Part shown: piece by piece, positions 35,519 to 44,646 of the stretch
Numbering within the stretch: position 1 is the first letter of the stretch
Layout: every line of letters starts with the position of its first letter
Source of the DNA: Actibacterium pelagium
GTDB taxonomy: Bacteria > Pseudomonadota > Alphaproteobacteria > Rhodobacterales > Rhodobacteraceae
Length of the DNA: 64,000 nucleotides
Reading direction: 5' to 3'
NCBI RefSeq assembly: GCF_002285415.1
Contig: NZ_NSBU01000007.1
Coordinates: forward strand, 1,388,583-1,452,582
Program-made: the position numbers and the translations under genes
Notes under the pieces: model-generated
The model's input: the letters and a program-made list of their open reading frames with translations, nothing else
Database searches by the model: none
What the model was told of the DNA's origin: nothing

Positions 35519-36277
35519 TCAAAAAGGCTTCAGCTCGATTCCGGCGGCCTTCAACCGCGCACGAACGACTTTCGCCATCTGCACCGCCTCGGGCGTGTCC
35601 CCGTGCAGGCAAATCGTGTCAATCCGCGTGGGAATATGTTTGCCGCTTTCGGTGATGATGGCACCGGCTTCGACCATCCTCAGAATGCGTTCCGCAGCGA
35701 GGTCCGGATCATGAAGCACGGCCCCGGGCTTTTTGCGATCCACCAGCGTCGCGTCATCCTCATAGGCGCGATCGGCGAAAATCTCTCCGGCCCAGTTGCA
35801 TCCAAGCTCTTGTACAACTCGGGCCTGCGCAGTCTCTGCAAGGACCATGATGACAATGTCGGGGTCGACGGACAGCGCCGCCGTGTAACATGCCCGGGCG
35901 ATCTCGGCATCTTCCGACGCCATATTGGACAGCGCACCGTGTAGCTTCAGGTGCCGGACCTGACCGCCAACCGATCGGGCCACTGCCTGTGCGGCCCCCA
36001 GTTGATAGGTCACAAGATTGGTCAGTTCCTCTGCGGTCAGATTGATGCGGCGACGCCCAAAACCCTGCAGGTCGGCAAAGCCCGGATGCGCGCCGATACC
36101 AACGCCCTTTTCAACCGCCATTCGCATCGTCCGCGCCATGACATTGGCGTCGCCCGCGTGCCAGCCACAGGCAATATTGGCAGATGTGACCACGTCCAGC
36201 AGCGCTGCGTCGTCGCCCATTGGCCAAGGGCCAAAGCCCTCACCCATATCGCTGTTCAGATCTACCTTGGTTGCCAT
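35519..36277 (-). CDS. pxpA: 5-oxoprolinase subunit PxpA (LamB/YcsF family)
   Basis: Protein of 252 residues in the PxpABC enzyme, which opens 5-oxoproline to glutamate with ATP. The start MATKVDLNSDMGEGFG and the ANIACGWHAGD, GAHPGFADLQGFGRR and LHGDTPEA motifs are family hallmarks. The start at 36277 is one base past the pxpC stop; a frame start at 36307 would overlap pxpC. The gene order pxpB-pxpC-pxpA is complete. Confidence 0.95.
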   Translation of the reverse strand: MATKVDLNSDMGEGFGPWPMGDDAALLDVVTSANIACGWHAGDANVMARTMRMAVEKGVGIGAHPGFADLQGFGRRRINLTAEELTNLVTYQLGAAQAVARSVGGQVRHLKLHGALSNMASEDAEIARACYTAALSVDPDIVIMVLAETAQARVVQELGCNWAGEIFADRAYEDDATLVDRKKPGAVLHDPDLAAERILRMVEAGAIITESGKHIPTRIDTICLHGDTPEAVQMAKVVRARLKAAGIELKPF

Positions 36278-36278
36278 T

Positions 36279-37283
36279 CTATCCCCCTTCGGGTTCATCC
36301 CCCGCAATCATCCCGTCAATCAGGTCATAGCGCAGCAAGTCGCGCATGTCTCGCGGGTCGCGCACCAAGGGCTGAACCTCTTTTCGATACTTGGCCAACC
36401 AACCGGTCTCTGGGTCTTGGTTGACCTCAACCCATTGAAACCGCAGCTCGGCGCCAGCCGGGGCTTGCGCCAACTTCGGCAGATCCGAAGGTACGACCGT
36501 CCCGATCCGGGGGTACCCGCCGACGGTCTGGCATTCAGCCATTAGCACGACTGGCAGGCCATCGCCGGTAATCTGTATATCGCCCGACAGGATAAAATCC
36601 GAAACCAACCCCTGCGCAGCGTCGGGAATGGGCAGCGCGCGTCCCTCTAAGCGAACACCCTGCCGGTTCGCCATAGGCGAGCGCCGATAGGCATTTCTGG
36701 CGAACCCCTGGCGCGTTTCCTTCGGGAACAACCCCGTCTGTGGACCGGGCAAAATTCCAATGGCTCCGCCTTTGAACCTGTCTTCTAGCGGCAGAAATTG
36801 GCTTGGCTCGCTAAAAGCGGGATCGTTGCCAACAGGCAATTTCTGACCGCTGCTAAGAAAGCTTCCCACACCTGCAGACAGATGGACTGATCGACTGCCT
36901 TGCCAAAGCGGTGTCTCTATCCCCCCGGCAAAGGTCAGATAACCGAAGCTGCCAGCCAACAGGCCCGAAATCGTCAGGGCCTGCCCCGGCTCCAATCGAT
37001 GGCTTGCGTTCCAGACGATCTCTGCCCCGTCGATCGCGGCGCGCATCGGGGCACCGGTCAGGGCAAATCGGACGGGTTGGGTCACGGTGAACTCTCCGCC
37101 CGCACCGGCCAGTTCCAACGCAGCAACCGGGGCTGGCAGCGACAGCAGCGCCGCAGCTTCGTACAAGGCCCGCCGGTCCATCGCGCCCCCTTGCGAAAGC
37201 CCCTGCGCAACGAACCCGGGCCGACCAAGGTCCTGAACTGTCGCGCCCGGCGCGATGCGTTTGATCTGCAGGGTTGCGGTCAT
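36279..37283 (-). CDS. pxpC: 5-oxoprolinase subunit PxpC (KipA/biotin-dependent carboxyltransferase family)
   Basis: Protein of 334 residues with family motifs TVQDLGRPGFVAQGLSQGG, SFGYLTFAGGI and AECQTVGGYPRIGTVV. It forms the PxpBC complex that phosphorylates the 5-oxoproline ring. It overlaps the end of pxpB by ATGA. Confidence 0.94.
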   Translation of the reverse strand: MTATLQIKRIAPGATVQDLGRPGFVAQGLSQGGAMDRRALYEAAALLSLPAPVAALELAGAGGEFTVTQPVRFALTGAPMRAAIDGAEIVWNASHRLEPGQALTISGLLAGSFGYLTFAGGIETPLWQGSRSVHLSAGVGSFLSSGQKLPVGNDPAFSEPSQFLPLEDRFKGGAIGILPGPQTGLFPKETRQGFARNAYRRSPMANRQGVRLEGRALPIPDAAQGLVSDFILSGDIQITGDGLPVVLMAECQTVGGYPRIGTVVPSDLPKLAQAPAGAELRFQWVEVNQDPETGWLAKYRKEVQPLVRDPRDMRDLLRYDLIDGMIAGDEPEGG

Positions 37284-38017
37284 GACGCGCTTTCCACCCT
37301 TGCGCCACCCATTGGATCGCCTTGCCGTAACGCGTCAAATTCGGATGGGGACACCGCGTGAAAGCGCACCGCGTCCCCTGCCCTTAGGGGAAAGGACACC
37401 TCGGCTTCGGGCTGAAACGGGCGAAAGGCTGTTTGCCCGATTTGCCGCCAGCCGGTTGGGCTTTCATTTGCAAAGAGGACAAGCTGCCGGACCGCCGCCA
37501 CCAAGGCCCCTGCGGGCACCTTGGGTGTCAGGGCCTCTTGTCGTGGAAACCCCCACCTTTCCGGTAACAGTCCCAGATATGGCTGACCCGGCGCAAAGCC
37601 GATCGCCAGAACGCGAATGTCTGTCTCCAGCACTTCTTTGACAGCTTTCACTGGGGTCAGACCGGCCAAGTTTGCAACCTCGGCCAGTTGCGGGGCATAC
37701 TCCCCGGCGAAACAGGCTGGGATGTGCCAGATGCGGCTTGCCTTGGGTGAAGGGGCCGCGGCCCAGTCCCGCGACTGCAATAGCGACTGAACTGCCGTGT
37801 GTATCACCTTGGCGACGCCTGTATCAGGCTCGAACCGGATTAGGACAGAGGCTAGGGCTGGGGCAGTCTCTACCACGCCTTTGGGAAGAACGTCGGCCAA
37901 TGCCGCTGTGAAGGCCTGCACCGCACCGCTTGCCTGCGGAGACGCCACACGTGCAAAGCGCACTAGCAGCGCGTCATCGCGAAATGGCCATAGTTCAGGG
38001 GTTAGCGGATCAGACAT
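37280..38017 (-). CDS. pxpB: 5-oxoprolinase subunit PxpB (KipI family)
   Basis: Protein of 245 residues with the KipI/allophanate-hydrolase-subunit-1 fold. The pattern RIWHIPACFAGEYAPQLAEVA, then GFAPGQPYLGLLP and PAGALVAAVRQ, is conserved. First gene of the pxpB-pxpC-pxpA operon; 87 bases downstream of livM in the same direction, with only a weak hairpin between, so read-through from the liv genes is possible. Confidence 0.93.
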   Translation of the reverse strand: MSDPLTPELWPFRDDALLVRFARVASPQASGAVQAFTAALADVLPKGVVETAPALASVLIRFEPDTGVAKVIHTAVQSLLQSRDWAAAPSPKASRIWHIPACFAGEYAPQLAEVANLAGLTPVKAVKEVLETDIRVLAIGFAPGQPYLGLLPERWGFPRQEALTPKVPAGALVAAVRQLVLFANESPTGWRQIGQTAFRPFQPEAEVSFPLRAGDAVRFHAVSPSEFDALRQGDPMGGARVESAS

Positions 38018-38081
38018 GCGCCCACTCTACCCCCCGGGCCGAAATCCACAATCCGAATGCCATCTGGAATTGGGAAAGGAG

Positions 38082-38097
38082 CCCGGGCGAACCCGGG
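38082..38097 (-). terminator. Weak terminator-like hairpin after livM
   Basis: A 6-bp GC stem (CCCGGG on both sides) with a CGAA loop, eight bases after the livM stop and followed on the minus strand by only CTCCTTTCC. Probably a partial terminator before pxpB. Confidence 0.4.
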
Positions 38098-38104
38098 ACC
38101 CCAC

Positions 38105-39397
38105 CTATTTTTCGGGGATCAATCCACGCGGGCTGAAACGCAGCACGATTAGCAGCACCAGACCCATGGTCAACAGACGCATATGCGCTGCCGAATCCAG
38201 CAGATGCGAACGCAGATCCGAATCCTCGGCCATGCCAGCGGTAATGGCCTGCATCAGCCATTGGCCCATCGGTTCAACCTGCACCCAGAAGAACCAAATC
38301 AGGATGCCACCCAGTACAGCGCCCCAGTTGTTGCCGGACCCGCCGACAATCACCATCACCCAGATCAGGAAGGTAAAGCGCAGCGGCTGGTAAGCGCCCG
38401 GCGTCAGCTGGCCGTCCAGCGTCACCATCATCGCGCCGGCCAAGCCACAGACGGCCGAACCCAGAACGAAGATTTGCAGGTGGCGGCGGGTGACGTCTTT
38501 GCCCATCGCCTCGGCTGCTTCCTCGTTGTCGCGAATGGCGCGCATCAGACGCCCCCAAGGCGACCGAAGTGCCATTTCAGCCATCCAGATCAGTGCCAGA
38601 AGCACCACAAGGAACAGCGCGGAATAGCATAGCTTCACGACCACGGCAGAGCCGACAACCGGGTCGAACCCCCAGTTCTGCATCCACTCGACAAAGCGCG
38701 TGCTGTTTTGCAGGTCGATCTCATACGGGACCGGGCGTGGGACGCCATAGACGTTCTTCACGCCGCGCGCCAACCAGTCTTCGTTTTTCAGAACGGCGAC
38801 CACAATCTCGGCGATCCCCAAGGTGGCAATCGCCAGATAATCCGACCGCAGCCCAAGCGCGGTTTTGCCAACGATCCACGCAGCACCTGCCGCAAGAAGC
38901 GCGCCGAAGGGCCAGCCGAACAAGACCGGCAGGCCAAGCCCGCCAAGATAACCGGTAACCGATGGGTCTACGGCCTCAATCGCCTCGACCGCCGGATCAA
39001 ACACGGCGCGATAGGCAAAGAACCCGACCAGCAATAGAACAACCAAAGCCGGTACGCGGTAGCGCGACAGCCGTTTCCACAAGGCAATCGCCCCAACCAG
39101 TGTGCCCAAGGCGATGACAAGCGCCAGCACAAGGCGTCCGCCGCCCGCGCTCCACGCTTCGCCAACAGGCGACATGGACATCAGGACGGCACCAAGCCCG
39201 CCAAGTGCCACGAAACCCGCGACACCGACGTTGAACAGACCAGCATAGCCCCACTGTAGGTTTACGCCCAAGGACATGATGGCCGAGATCAGCCCCATGT
39301 TCAGGATCGTCAGGGCAACGGTCCAACTGCTGAAAAGGCCCGTTCCCAGAAGGGCAAGCGCCACAAGGGCGAAATAGAGAGCGCCACGCATCGTCAT
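38105..39397 (-). CDS. livM: Branched-chain-amino-acid-type ABC permease LivM
   Basis: Inner-membrane permease of 430 residues with about ten hydrophobic segments. The NLQWGYAGLFNVGVAGFVALG region near 45 and the conserved cytoplasmic loop LRSPWGRLMRAIRDNEEAAEAMGKDV near 290 mark LivM, followed by GGSGNNWGAVLGG. It is longer than the usual ~320-350 residues because of added segments around 75-160. Last gene of the importer operon, overlapping livH by four bases. Confidence 0.92.
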   Translation of the reverse strand: MTMRGALYFALVALALLGTGLFSSWTVALTILNMGLISAIMSLGVNLQWGYAGLFNVGVAGFVALGGLGAVLMSMSPVGEAWSAGGGRLVLALVIALGTLVGAIALWKRLSRYRVPALVVLLLVGFFAYRAVFDPAVEAIEAVDPSVTGYLGGLGLPVLFGWPFGALLAAGAAWIVGKTALGLRSDYLAIATLGIAEIVVAVLKNEDWLARGVKNVYGVPRPVPYEIDLQNSTRFVEWMQNWGFDPVVGSAVVVKLCYSALFLVVLLALIWMAEMALRSPWGRLMRAIRDNEEAAEAMGKDVTRRHLQIFVLGSAVCGLAGAMMVTLDGQLTPGAYQPLRFTFLIWVMVIVGGSGNNWGAVLGGILIWFFWVQVEPMGQWLMQAITAGMAEDSDLRSHLLDSAAHMRLLTMGLVLLIVLRFSPRGLIPEK

Positions 39398-40404
39398 ACC
39401 GATTTCCCCTTGAACAGACCTGTTGGCTTGAACAGCAACACGATGATCAGGATCACGAAGCTAACCGCGTGTTTGTAGTCGGTGGACAGCAGCTGCGCCA
39501 AACCTTCGGGCGCAAAGCTTTCCGGCAGGCTATAGGTCAGCACCTTTTTCCACGCATAGGTCACGGCCACCTCGGAGTAGGCGATCAGGAAACCGCCCGC
39601 AATCGCCCCCAGCGGGTTCCCCAAACCACCAACAATCGCGCTGGCAAAGATGGGCAGGAGAAGCTGGAAATAGGTGAAAGGTTTGAACGATTTGTCCAAG
39701 CCGTAAAGTGTCCCGGCAATCGTGGCCAGTGCGGCAACGATCAGCCATGTGACCATGACGACCCGCTCTGGGTTGATGCCGGACAGCAATGCCAGATCTT
39801 CGTTGTCTGAATAGGCCCGCATCGACTTGCCTGTCCGGGTCTTGTTCAGGAACCAGAACAGTGCCGCCACGACGATTACCGCTGTAATGATCGTCAAACC
39901 AGCGCTGGTTTTGATGGCCAAACCTTCGCGCAGGCCTGTCATCTCTTTGAAGTCACGCGCCGAAATAATGAAGCGCGCGCCGTCGCCAAACCGCTGGTCG
40001 TCGACACCAATGATAAAGCGCACCAACCCGTTCATCACGAACATCACGCCCATTGAGACGATCACAAGCGTCACAGGCGCGGCCTTTTTCTCTCGATAGA
40101 ACCGATAGACGGCCCTGTCCGTCCCGATCACCAAAGCAGCGGTCGCCGCTATGCCGAAGGGCAGCGCCAAAAGGGCCGTTGGAAGCGGTGCAATCGAGAC
40201 GCCCATCTTCTGGAACGCCCACGTCACAAGGATCGTCACCATCGCCCCAAAGGCCATCGTGTCGCCATGCGCAAAGTTAGAGAACCGCAGGATCCCGTAG
40301 ATCAACGTCACCCCAAGCGCCCCAAGCGCCAACTGGCTGCCATAAGCGGTAGCCGGGATGATTACGAAGTTTGTCAAAGCCACGAGGGCATTCAGGAAAT
40401 CCAT
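39394..40404 (-). CDS. livH: Branched-chain-amino-acid-type ABC permease LivH
   Basis: Permease of 336 residues with about eight membrane segments. LRFSNFAHGDTMAFGA near 40, the loop KTRTGKSMRAYSDNEDLALLSGIN near 195 and IVGGLGNPLGAIAGG near 265 are LivH signatures. The protein pairs with LivM, and the gene starts three bases after livF ends. Confidence 0.94.
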   Translation of the reverse strand: MDFLNALVALTNFVIIPATAYGSQLALGALGVTLIYGILRFSNFAHGDTMAFGAMVTILVTWAFQKMGVSIAPLPTALLALPFGIAATAALVIGTDRAVYRFYREKKAAPVTLVIVSMGVMFVMNGLVRFIIGVDDQRFGDGARFIISARDFKEMTGLREGLAIKTSAGLTIITAVIVVAALFWFLNKTRTGKSMRAYSDNEDLALLSGINPERVVMVTWLIVAALATIAGTLYGLDKSFKPFTYFQLLLPIFASAIVGGLGNPLGAIAGGFLIAYSEVAVTYAWKKVLTYSLPESFAPEGLAQLLSTDYKHAVSFVILIIVLLFKPTGLFKGKSV

Positions 40405-40407
40405 CTC

Positions 40408-41235
40408 TTACCCTCCCAAGAACGACTTGCGGACTTCTTCATCCGCCAGCAGCCCCTTGCCGGTGCCAGTGTGGGCATTGGCGCCCTGCACCAGAACGTA
40501 ACCTTTGTCGGCGATCTCCAGCGCCTGACGGGCGTTCTGTTCGACCATCAGGATGGAAATCCCGGTGCGGGCAACCTCGATGATGCGGTCGAAAAGCTCG
40601 TCCATCACGATCGGGCTGACGCCCGCGGTGGGTTCGTCCAGCAGCAGAACCTTGGGCTGGGTCATCAAAGCGCGGCCCACGGCCACCTGCTGACGCTGAC
40701 CACCGGACAGCTCACCGGCGGGCTGGTTGCGTTTGTCGCGCAGGATCGGGAACAGATCGAACACCTGCTCCATCGTGGTTTTGAAATTATCGGTGCGGAT
40801 GAAGGCACCCATCTCTAGGTTTTCCTGCACCGACATCGAGGTGAAGATATTGTGGGTCTGCGGAACAAAGCCCATCCCCTTTACCACGCGCGCTTGAGGC
40901 GTCAGGCCGGTGATATCCTCGCCATCCAACCGGACTGAGCCCTGACGCAGGTTCAGCATCCCGAAGGTCGCCTTCATTGCGGTCGACTTGCCCGCCCCGT
41001 TGGGACCAACGATCACTGCGATCTCGCCCTTGTTCACGGCGACGGTGCAGTCATGCAGAATGTCGGGGCCGGATTTTCCGTAGCCACCGGTCATGCTGTC
41101 GCCGATCAGAAACGCCTCGGCTGTATGTGACCCATGACCTGTACCGGTCGAAACTTCGATCTCACCGCGCCCACTGGGATTGGTGATGGTGGCGTCCTTG
41201 TTGCCACGATCGTCCTGATATGGGTTGCCGCTCAT
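40408..41235 (-). CDS. livF: Branched-chain-amino-acid-type ABC ATPase LivF, with N-terminal extension
   Basis: ABC ATPase of 275 residues. Walker A GPNGAGKST, the Q-loop GFVPQTHNIF, signature LSGGQRQQVA and Walker B VLLLDEP are intact. The ATPase domain begins only near residue 40; the first ~40 residues are a polar Asn/Gly/Thr-rich extension not usual in LivF (normally about 235 residues). The start overlaps livG by ATGA, which supports it. Confidence 0.92.
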   Translation of the reverse strand: MSGNPYQDDRGNKDATITNPSGRGEIEVSTGTGHGSHTAEAFLIGDSMTGGYGKSGPDILHDCTVAVNKGEIAVIVGPNGAGKSTAMKATFGMLNLRQGSVRLDGEDITGLTPQARVVKGMGFVPQTHNIFTSMSVQENLEMGAFIRTDNFKTTMEQVFDLFPILRDKRNQPAGELSGGQRQQVAVGRALMTQPKVLLLDEPTAGVSPIVMDELFDRIIEVARTGISILMVEQNARQALEIADKGYVLVQGANAHTGTGKGLLADEEVRKSFLGG

Positions 41236-42014
41236 GCGCCCACCTTGTCTTTGTTTTTCAATCCGGTGCCCAGATAGGCCTCGATCACCTGTTCGTTGGC
41301 CTTGATCTCGTCCAAGGTCCCTTCTGCCAGCACCTTGCCCTCGGCCATACAGATGACCGGGTCGCAGATGCGGCCAATGAATTCCATGTCGTGTTCAATG
41401 ACGACGAATGTGTAACCACGCTCTTCGTTCAACTGCTTGATCGCGTCGGCGATGGTGTAAAGCAGGGTGCGGTTCACACCTGCGCCGACCTCATCAAGGA
41501 ACACGATCTTGGCGTCGACCATCATGGTGCGGCCCAGTTCCAGCAGCTTCTTCTGGCCGCCCGAAACTTCACCCGCGCGCAGGTCGGCGATGTGGCTGAT
41601 GGTCAGGAATTCTAGCACTTCATCGGCCTTGGCACGCAGGGCGCGCTCTTCATCGGCGATGCGCTTGCGGCCGAACCATGTGTTCCAAAGCTGTTCGCCC
41701 GATTGACCTGCGGGGACCATCATCAGGTTCTCGCGGCAGGTCATCGAGCCGAATTCATGTGCGATCTGGAAGGTGCGCAGCAGGCCTTTGTGGAACAACT
41801 CGTGCGGCGGCAGACCGGTGATGTCCTCGCCATCCATGACCACACGGCCAGAGGTCGGAGGCAGCACGCCCGCAATCACGTTGAACAAAGTGGACTTGCC
41901 CGCACCGTTCGGCCCGATCAGGCCGGTGATGCTGCCGGGAGCGATCTTCAGGCTGGCCCCATCTACCGCGCGGAACCCTCCGAAATGTCGGTGTAGTTCG
42001 TGGACTTCGATCAT
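41232..42014 (-). CDS. livG: Branched-chain-amino-acid-type ABC ATPase LivG
   Basis: ABC ATPase of 260 residues with Walker A GPNGAGKST near 34, signature VSGGQKKLLELGR, Walker B IVFLDEVGAGVN and the LivG-specific FQIAHEFGSMT region. It forms a heterodimer with LivF. It is the first gene after the hairpin that follows the binding-protein gene. Confidence 0.94.
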   Translation of the reverse strand: MIEVHELHRHFGGFRAVDGASLKIAPGSITGLIGPNGAGKSTLFNVIAGVLPPTSGRVVMDGEDITGLPPHELFHKGLLRTFQIAHEFGSMTCRENLMMVPAGQSGEQLWNTWFGRKRIADEERALRAKADEVLEFLTISHIADLRAGEVSGGQKKLLELGRTMMVDAKIVFLDEVGAGVNRTLLYTIADAIKQLNEERGYTFVVIEHDMEFIGRICDPVICMAEGKVLAEGTLDEIKANEQVIEAYLGTGLKNKDKVGA

Positions 42015-42067
42015 GTCCGTCCCTTCCTCGACGCGTCGGGCGCGTTCTTATTCGTCGTTAAAAGAAA

Positions 42068-42093
42068 GCCCCCGGCCCATACAGGCCGGGGGC
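42068..42093 (-). terminator. Strong hairpin between binding-protein gene and livG
   Basis: Perfect 10-bp GC stem (GCCCCCGGCC with its complement), 6-base loop, then TTTCTTTTAA on the minus strand. It sits 18 bases after the binding-protein stop and 54 bases before livG. As the transporter genes lie downstream without another clear promoter, it probably works as a partial terminator that favours binding-protein expression. Confidence 0.85.
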
Positions 42094-42110
42094 AATCGTT
42101 TCAAGTAGGA

Positions 42111-43307
42111 TTAACGGAAGCCGACTTCTTTGATTTCGCCGCCTTCGACGACGATCTCACGGTAGCTACCGGAGGCTTCGCCCGGGCCGATCAGGTTGAC
42201 CGAGGACGCACCTTCATAGTCGATCGCGCCGCCTGCCGACAGGATCTCCATGGCTTTGCCAAGTTCACCGGGGTAGATTTTCTCACCCGGGCCGTTTGCC
42301 AGTTCCCAGACCTTCTCGGCCAGTACTTTGCCTTCGGTCGAACCGGTTGCGTGCATGGCCAGCATGATCAAAGCAGCCGAGTCATAGCCCTCTTTCGCGT
42401 AAGGCGAAGAACCGTCAAAACCAGCGGCTTCAGCCATTTGCTCGTAGGATGCAGCCGCATCGCCCGACGCGCTCGGGTTTTGGCCGAACGAGCCGTCAAG
42501 ATCAGCACCGAAGCGATCTGTCAGAGCAGAAGTAACCATGCCGTCGGGCAGAACGAAGGTGTCAAACGCACCGCTGTCCAGAGCGGCCTGAATGACGCCT
42601 GCACCACCTTGGTCGGCATAACCCGCGACGACCAGTACTTCACCACCGGCGGATGCCAGCGCGCCAACTTCAGCCGAATAGTCGGACTTGCCGTCTTCAT
42701 GCGCGGCGCTGATGGTCACGGTGCCACCTGCGGCTTCAAACGCAGACTGGAAGCTGTCGGCCAGGCCTTTGCCGTAGTCGTTGTTGGTATAGGTCAGAGC
42801 AACTTCCTTGAAGCCCTTGTCCATGATGACGTCGGTCATGACCTCACCCTGACGGGCATCCGAAGGCGCGAGGCGGAAGAACAGGTTGTCATCCTCAAGC
42901 GCGGTTAGGCCCGGCGAGGTTGCCGAAGGCGAAATCTGCAGGATGCCGTTCGGGCGCGAGACGTTGGTGAAGACCGCACCGGTCGCACCAGAGCACATTG
43001 CGCCCATGATCGCAGAAGCACCTTCAGCGGTGATCAGACGTTCAGCTGCAGCGGTCGCTGCACCTGCGTCAACACAGGTCGAGTCGCCGCGCACGGGGGT
43101 GATCACACCACCGTCGACGAACTTTCCGCTGTCGTTGACTTCCTTGATCGCCAGTTCAGCACCTTCCGCGATGGGCGGTGCCAGCGATTCAAGCGGGCCA
43201 GTGAAGGCCACCAGTACACCAATGGTCACATCTTTCATGTGGCCACCAGCCATTGCGGCACCCGCAGTCGTGATTGCTGCAGTTGTTGCCAGAAGAAGTT
43301 TACGCAT
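42111..43307 (-). CDS. Branched-chain-amino-acid-type ABC substrate-binding protein
   Basis: Periplasmic protein of 398 residues with a signal peptide (about 1-20, ending GAAMA). The type I binding fold begins VTIGVLVAFTGPLESLAPPIAEGAELA, and the family YTNNDYGKGLADSF stretch is clear. It has a Cys pair (STCVD, AMCSG) that may bridge. The ATG at 43307 starts the signal peptide; the open frame extends 70 codons upstream without support. Substrate may be a branched-chain or other amino acid, or an amide. Confidence 0.92.
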   Translation of the reverse strand: MRKLLLATTAAITTAGAAMAGGHMKDVTIGVLVAFTGPLESLAPPIAEGAELAIKEVNDSGKFVDGGVITPVRGDSTCVDAGAATAAAERLITAEGASAIMGAMCSGATGAVFTNVSRPNGILQISPSATSPGLTALEDDNLFFRLAPSDARQGEVMTDVIMDKGFKEVALTYTNNDYGKGLADSFQSAFEAAGGTVTISAAHEDGKSDYSAEVGALASAGGEVLVVAGYADQGGAGVIQAALDSGAFDTFVLPDGMVTSALTDRFGADLDGSFGQNPSASGDAAASYEQMAEAAGFDGSSPYAKEGYDSAALIMLAMHATGSTEGKVLAEKVWELANGPGEKIYPGELGKAMEILSAGGAIDYEGASSVNLIGPGEASGSYREIVVEGGEIKEVGFR

Positions 43308-43515
43308 GTTTCTACTCCCAAGTTGGAACATGGTCAGAGGGTGAAAGATTATCCGAAGGTTTGCAAAGCAAAAATCCCCAATCGACATGACCCTGCGGCA
43401 GTCACGGGGCGTTACCGGGTGGCAGGAAGGACCCACAACCTGAATTTCACCCAACAAGCCATTGATTTTGGACCTCGTTTTATGGCTAAGAGAGCCTAAC
43501 CAAGGAAATAGCCCC

Positions 43516-43953
43516 ATGTCGAAATTGATCTATATTCTCAACGGTCCAAATCTGAACCTTCTCGGCAAACGTCAGCCAGAGATCTATGGAACCGATACGC
43601 TGGACGATGTTCTTGCCAATTGCTCAGCCGTGGCAGAGGAATTCGGGCTATCCTGCAAATTGTTACAGTCGAACTTTGAAGGTGAGATTGTTGAACAGAT
43701 CCACACCGCGCGGGAAGAAGCGGCAGGAATCATCATCAACCCCGCCGCCTATAGCCATACCTCGGTTGCCATTCTGGATGCGTTGAACACCTTCGAAGGG
43801 CCGGTATTGGAAGTGCACATCAGCAATATTCATCAGCGCGAATCCTTCCGTCACCACTCGTATGTGACACAACGTGCCGAGGGCGCGATCATGGGTTTTG
43901 GCGTTGAAGGTTATGCGCTTGCGATGCGGCGTATGGGCAGCCTGTTAGGCTAA
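43516..43953 (+). CDS. aroQ: Type II 3-dehydroquinate dehydratase
   Basis: Enzyme of 145 residues in the shikimate pathway. Start [21 protein letters not shown] includes the flexible lid Arg and catalytic Tyr; [13 protein letters not shown] and [17 protein letters not shown] are the other active-site segments. It is divergent from the ABC importer and convergent with hisG. Confidence 0.96.
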   Translation: MSKLIYILNGPNLNLLGKRQPEIYGTDTLDDVLANCSAVAEEFGLSCKLLQSNFEGEIVEQIHTAREEAAGIIINPAAYSHTSVAILDALNTFEGPVLEVHISNIHQRESFRHHSYVTQRAEGAIMGFGVEGYALAMRRMGSLLG

Positions 43954-43956
43954 CCC

Positions 43957-44646
43957 CTACCCCAGTTTTTCCAGCAGTACTGCGTAATCTGCGCGCATTT
44001 GCTCTGTCCAGCCTGCACGGCGACCACGGAACAATGTCGCCTGACTTTTGTGGATCAAGCCGTCCGACAGAATCTTCAGGTGGTTCGCGCGCAGGGTCTC
44101 GCCGGTCGAGGTGATGTCGGCGATCGCCTCGGCAGTTAGGTTCTTGACCGTGCCTTCGGTTGCCCCCTGGCTGTCGACCAGCTGGTAATCGGCCACACCG
44201 CACTCGCGCAGGTACTCGCGCACCAAACGGTGGTATTTCGTGGCGATCCGCAGGCGGAACCCATGTTCGCGACGGAAAGCAGCCGCTGCCGCGTCCAGAT
44301 CATCCATCGTATCCACGTCGATCCAGAACTTCGGCACGGCAATGATCAGGTCGGCATAACCAAACCCCATCGGCTCAAGCTCGATCAGCTTGTTGTCCCA
44401 GTCGGCGATCTTTTCGCGAACAAGGTCTGACCCGGTGACGCCCAGTTGAATGCGGCCAGCGGCCAGTTCACGTGGGATTTCCCCGGCGGACAAAAGCACC
44501 AGTTCAATTCCGTCGACACCATCAACGGCACCCGCGTATTCGCGGTCCGACCCGGTGCGACGCAGGCTGATCCCGCGATCTGCGAACCAGTCAAAAGTCT
44601 TTTCCATCAACCGTCCCTTGGACGGGACACCCAGCTTCAAAGTCAT
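43957..44646 (-). CDS. hisG: ATP phosphoribosyltransferase, short form
   Basis: Catalytic subunit of the first enzyme of histidine synthesis, 229 residues. LGVPSKGRLMEKT, GVTGSDLVRE and the PRPP loop in DSQGATEGTVKNLTAE are visible. It lacks the C-terminal regulatory domain of long HisG, so it needs HisZ, which is encoded directly upstream with a four-base overlap. Confidence 0.96.
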   Translation of the reverse strand: MTLKLGVPSKGRLMEKTFDWFADRGISLRRTGSDREYAGAVDGVDGIELVLLSAGEIPRELAAGRIQLGVTGSDLVREKIADWDNKLIELEPMGFGYADLIIAVPKFWIDVDTMDDLDAAAAAFRREHGFRLRIATKYHRLVREYLRECGVADYQLVDSQGATEGTVKNLTAEAIADITSTGETLRANHLKILSDGLIHKSQATLFRGRRAGWTEQMRADYAVLLEKLG

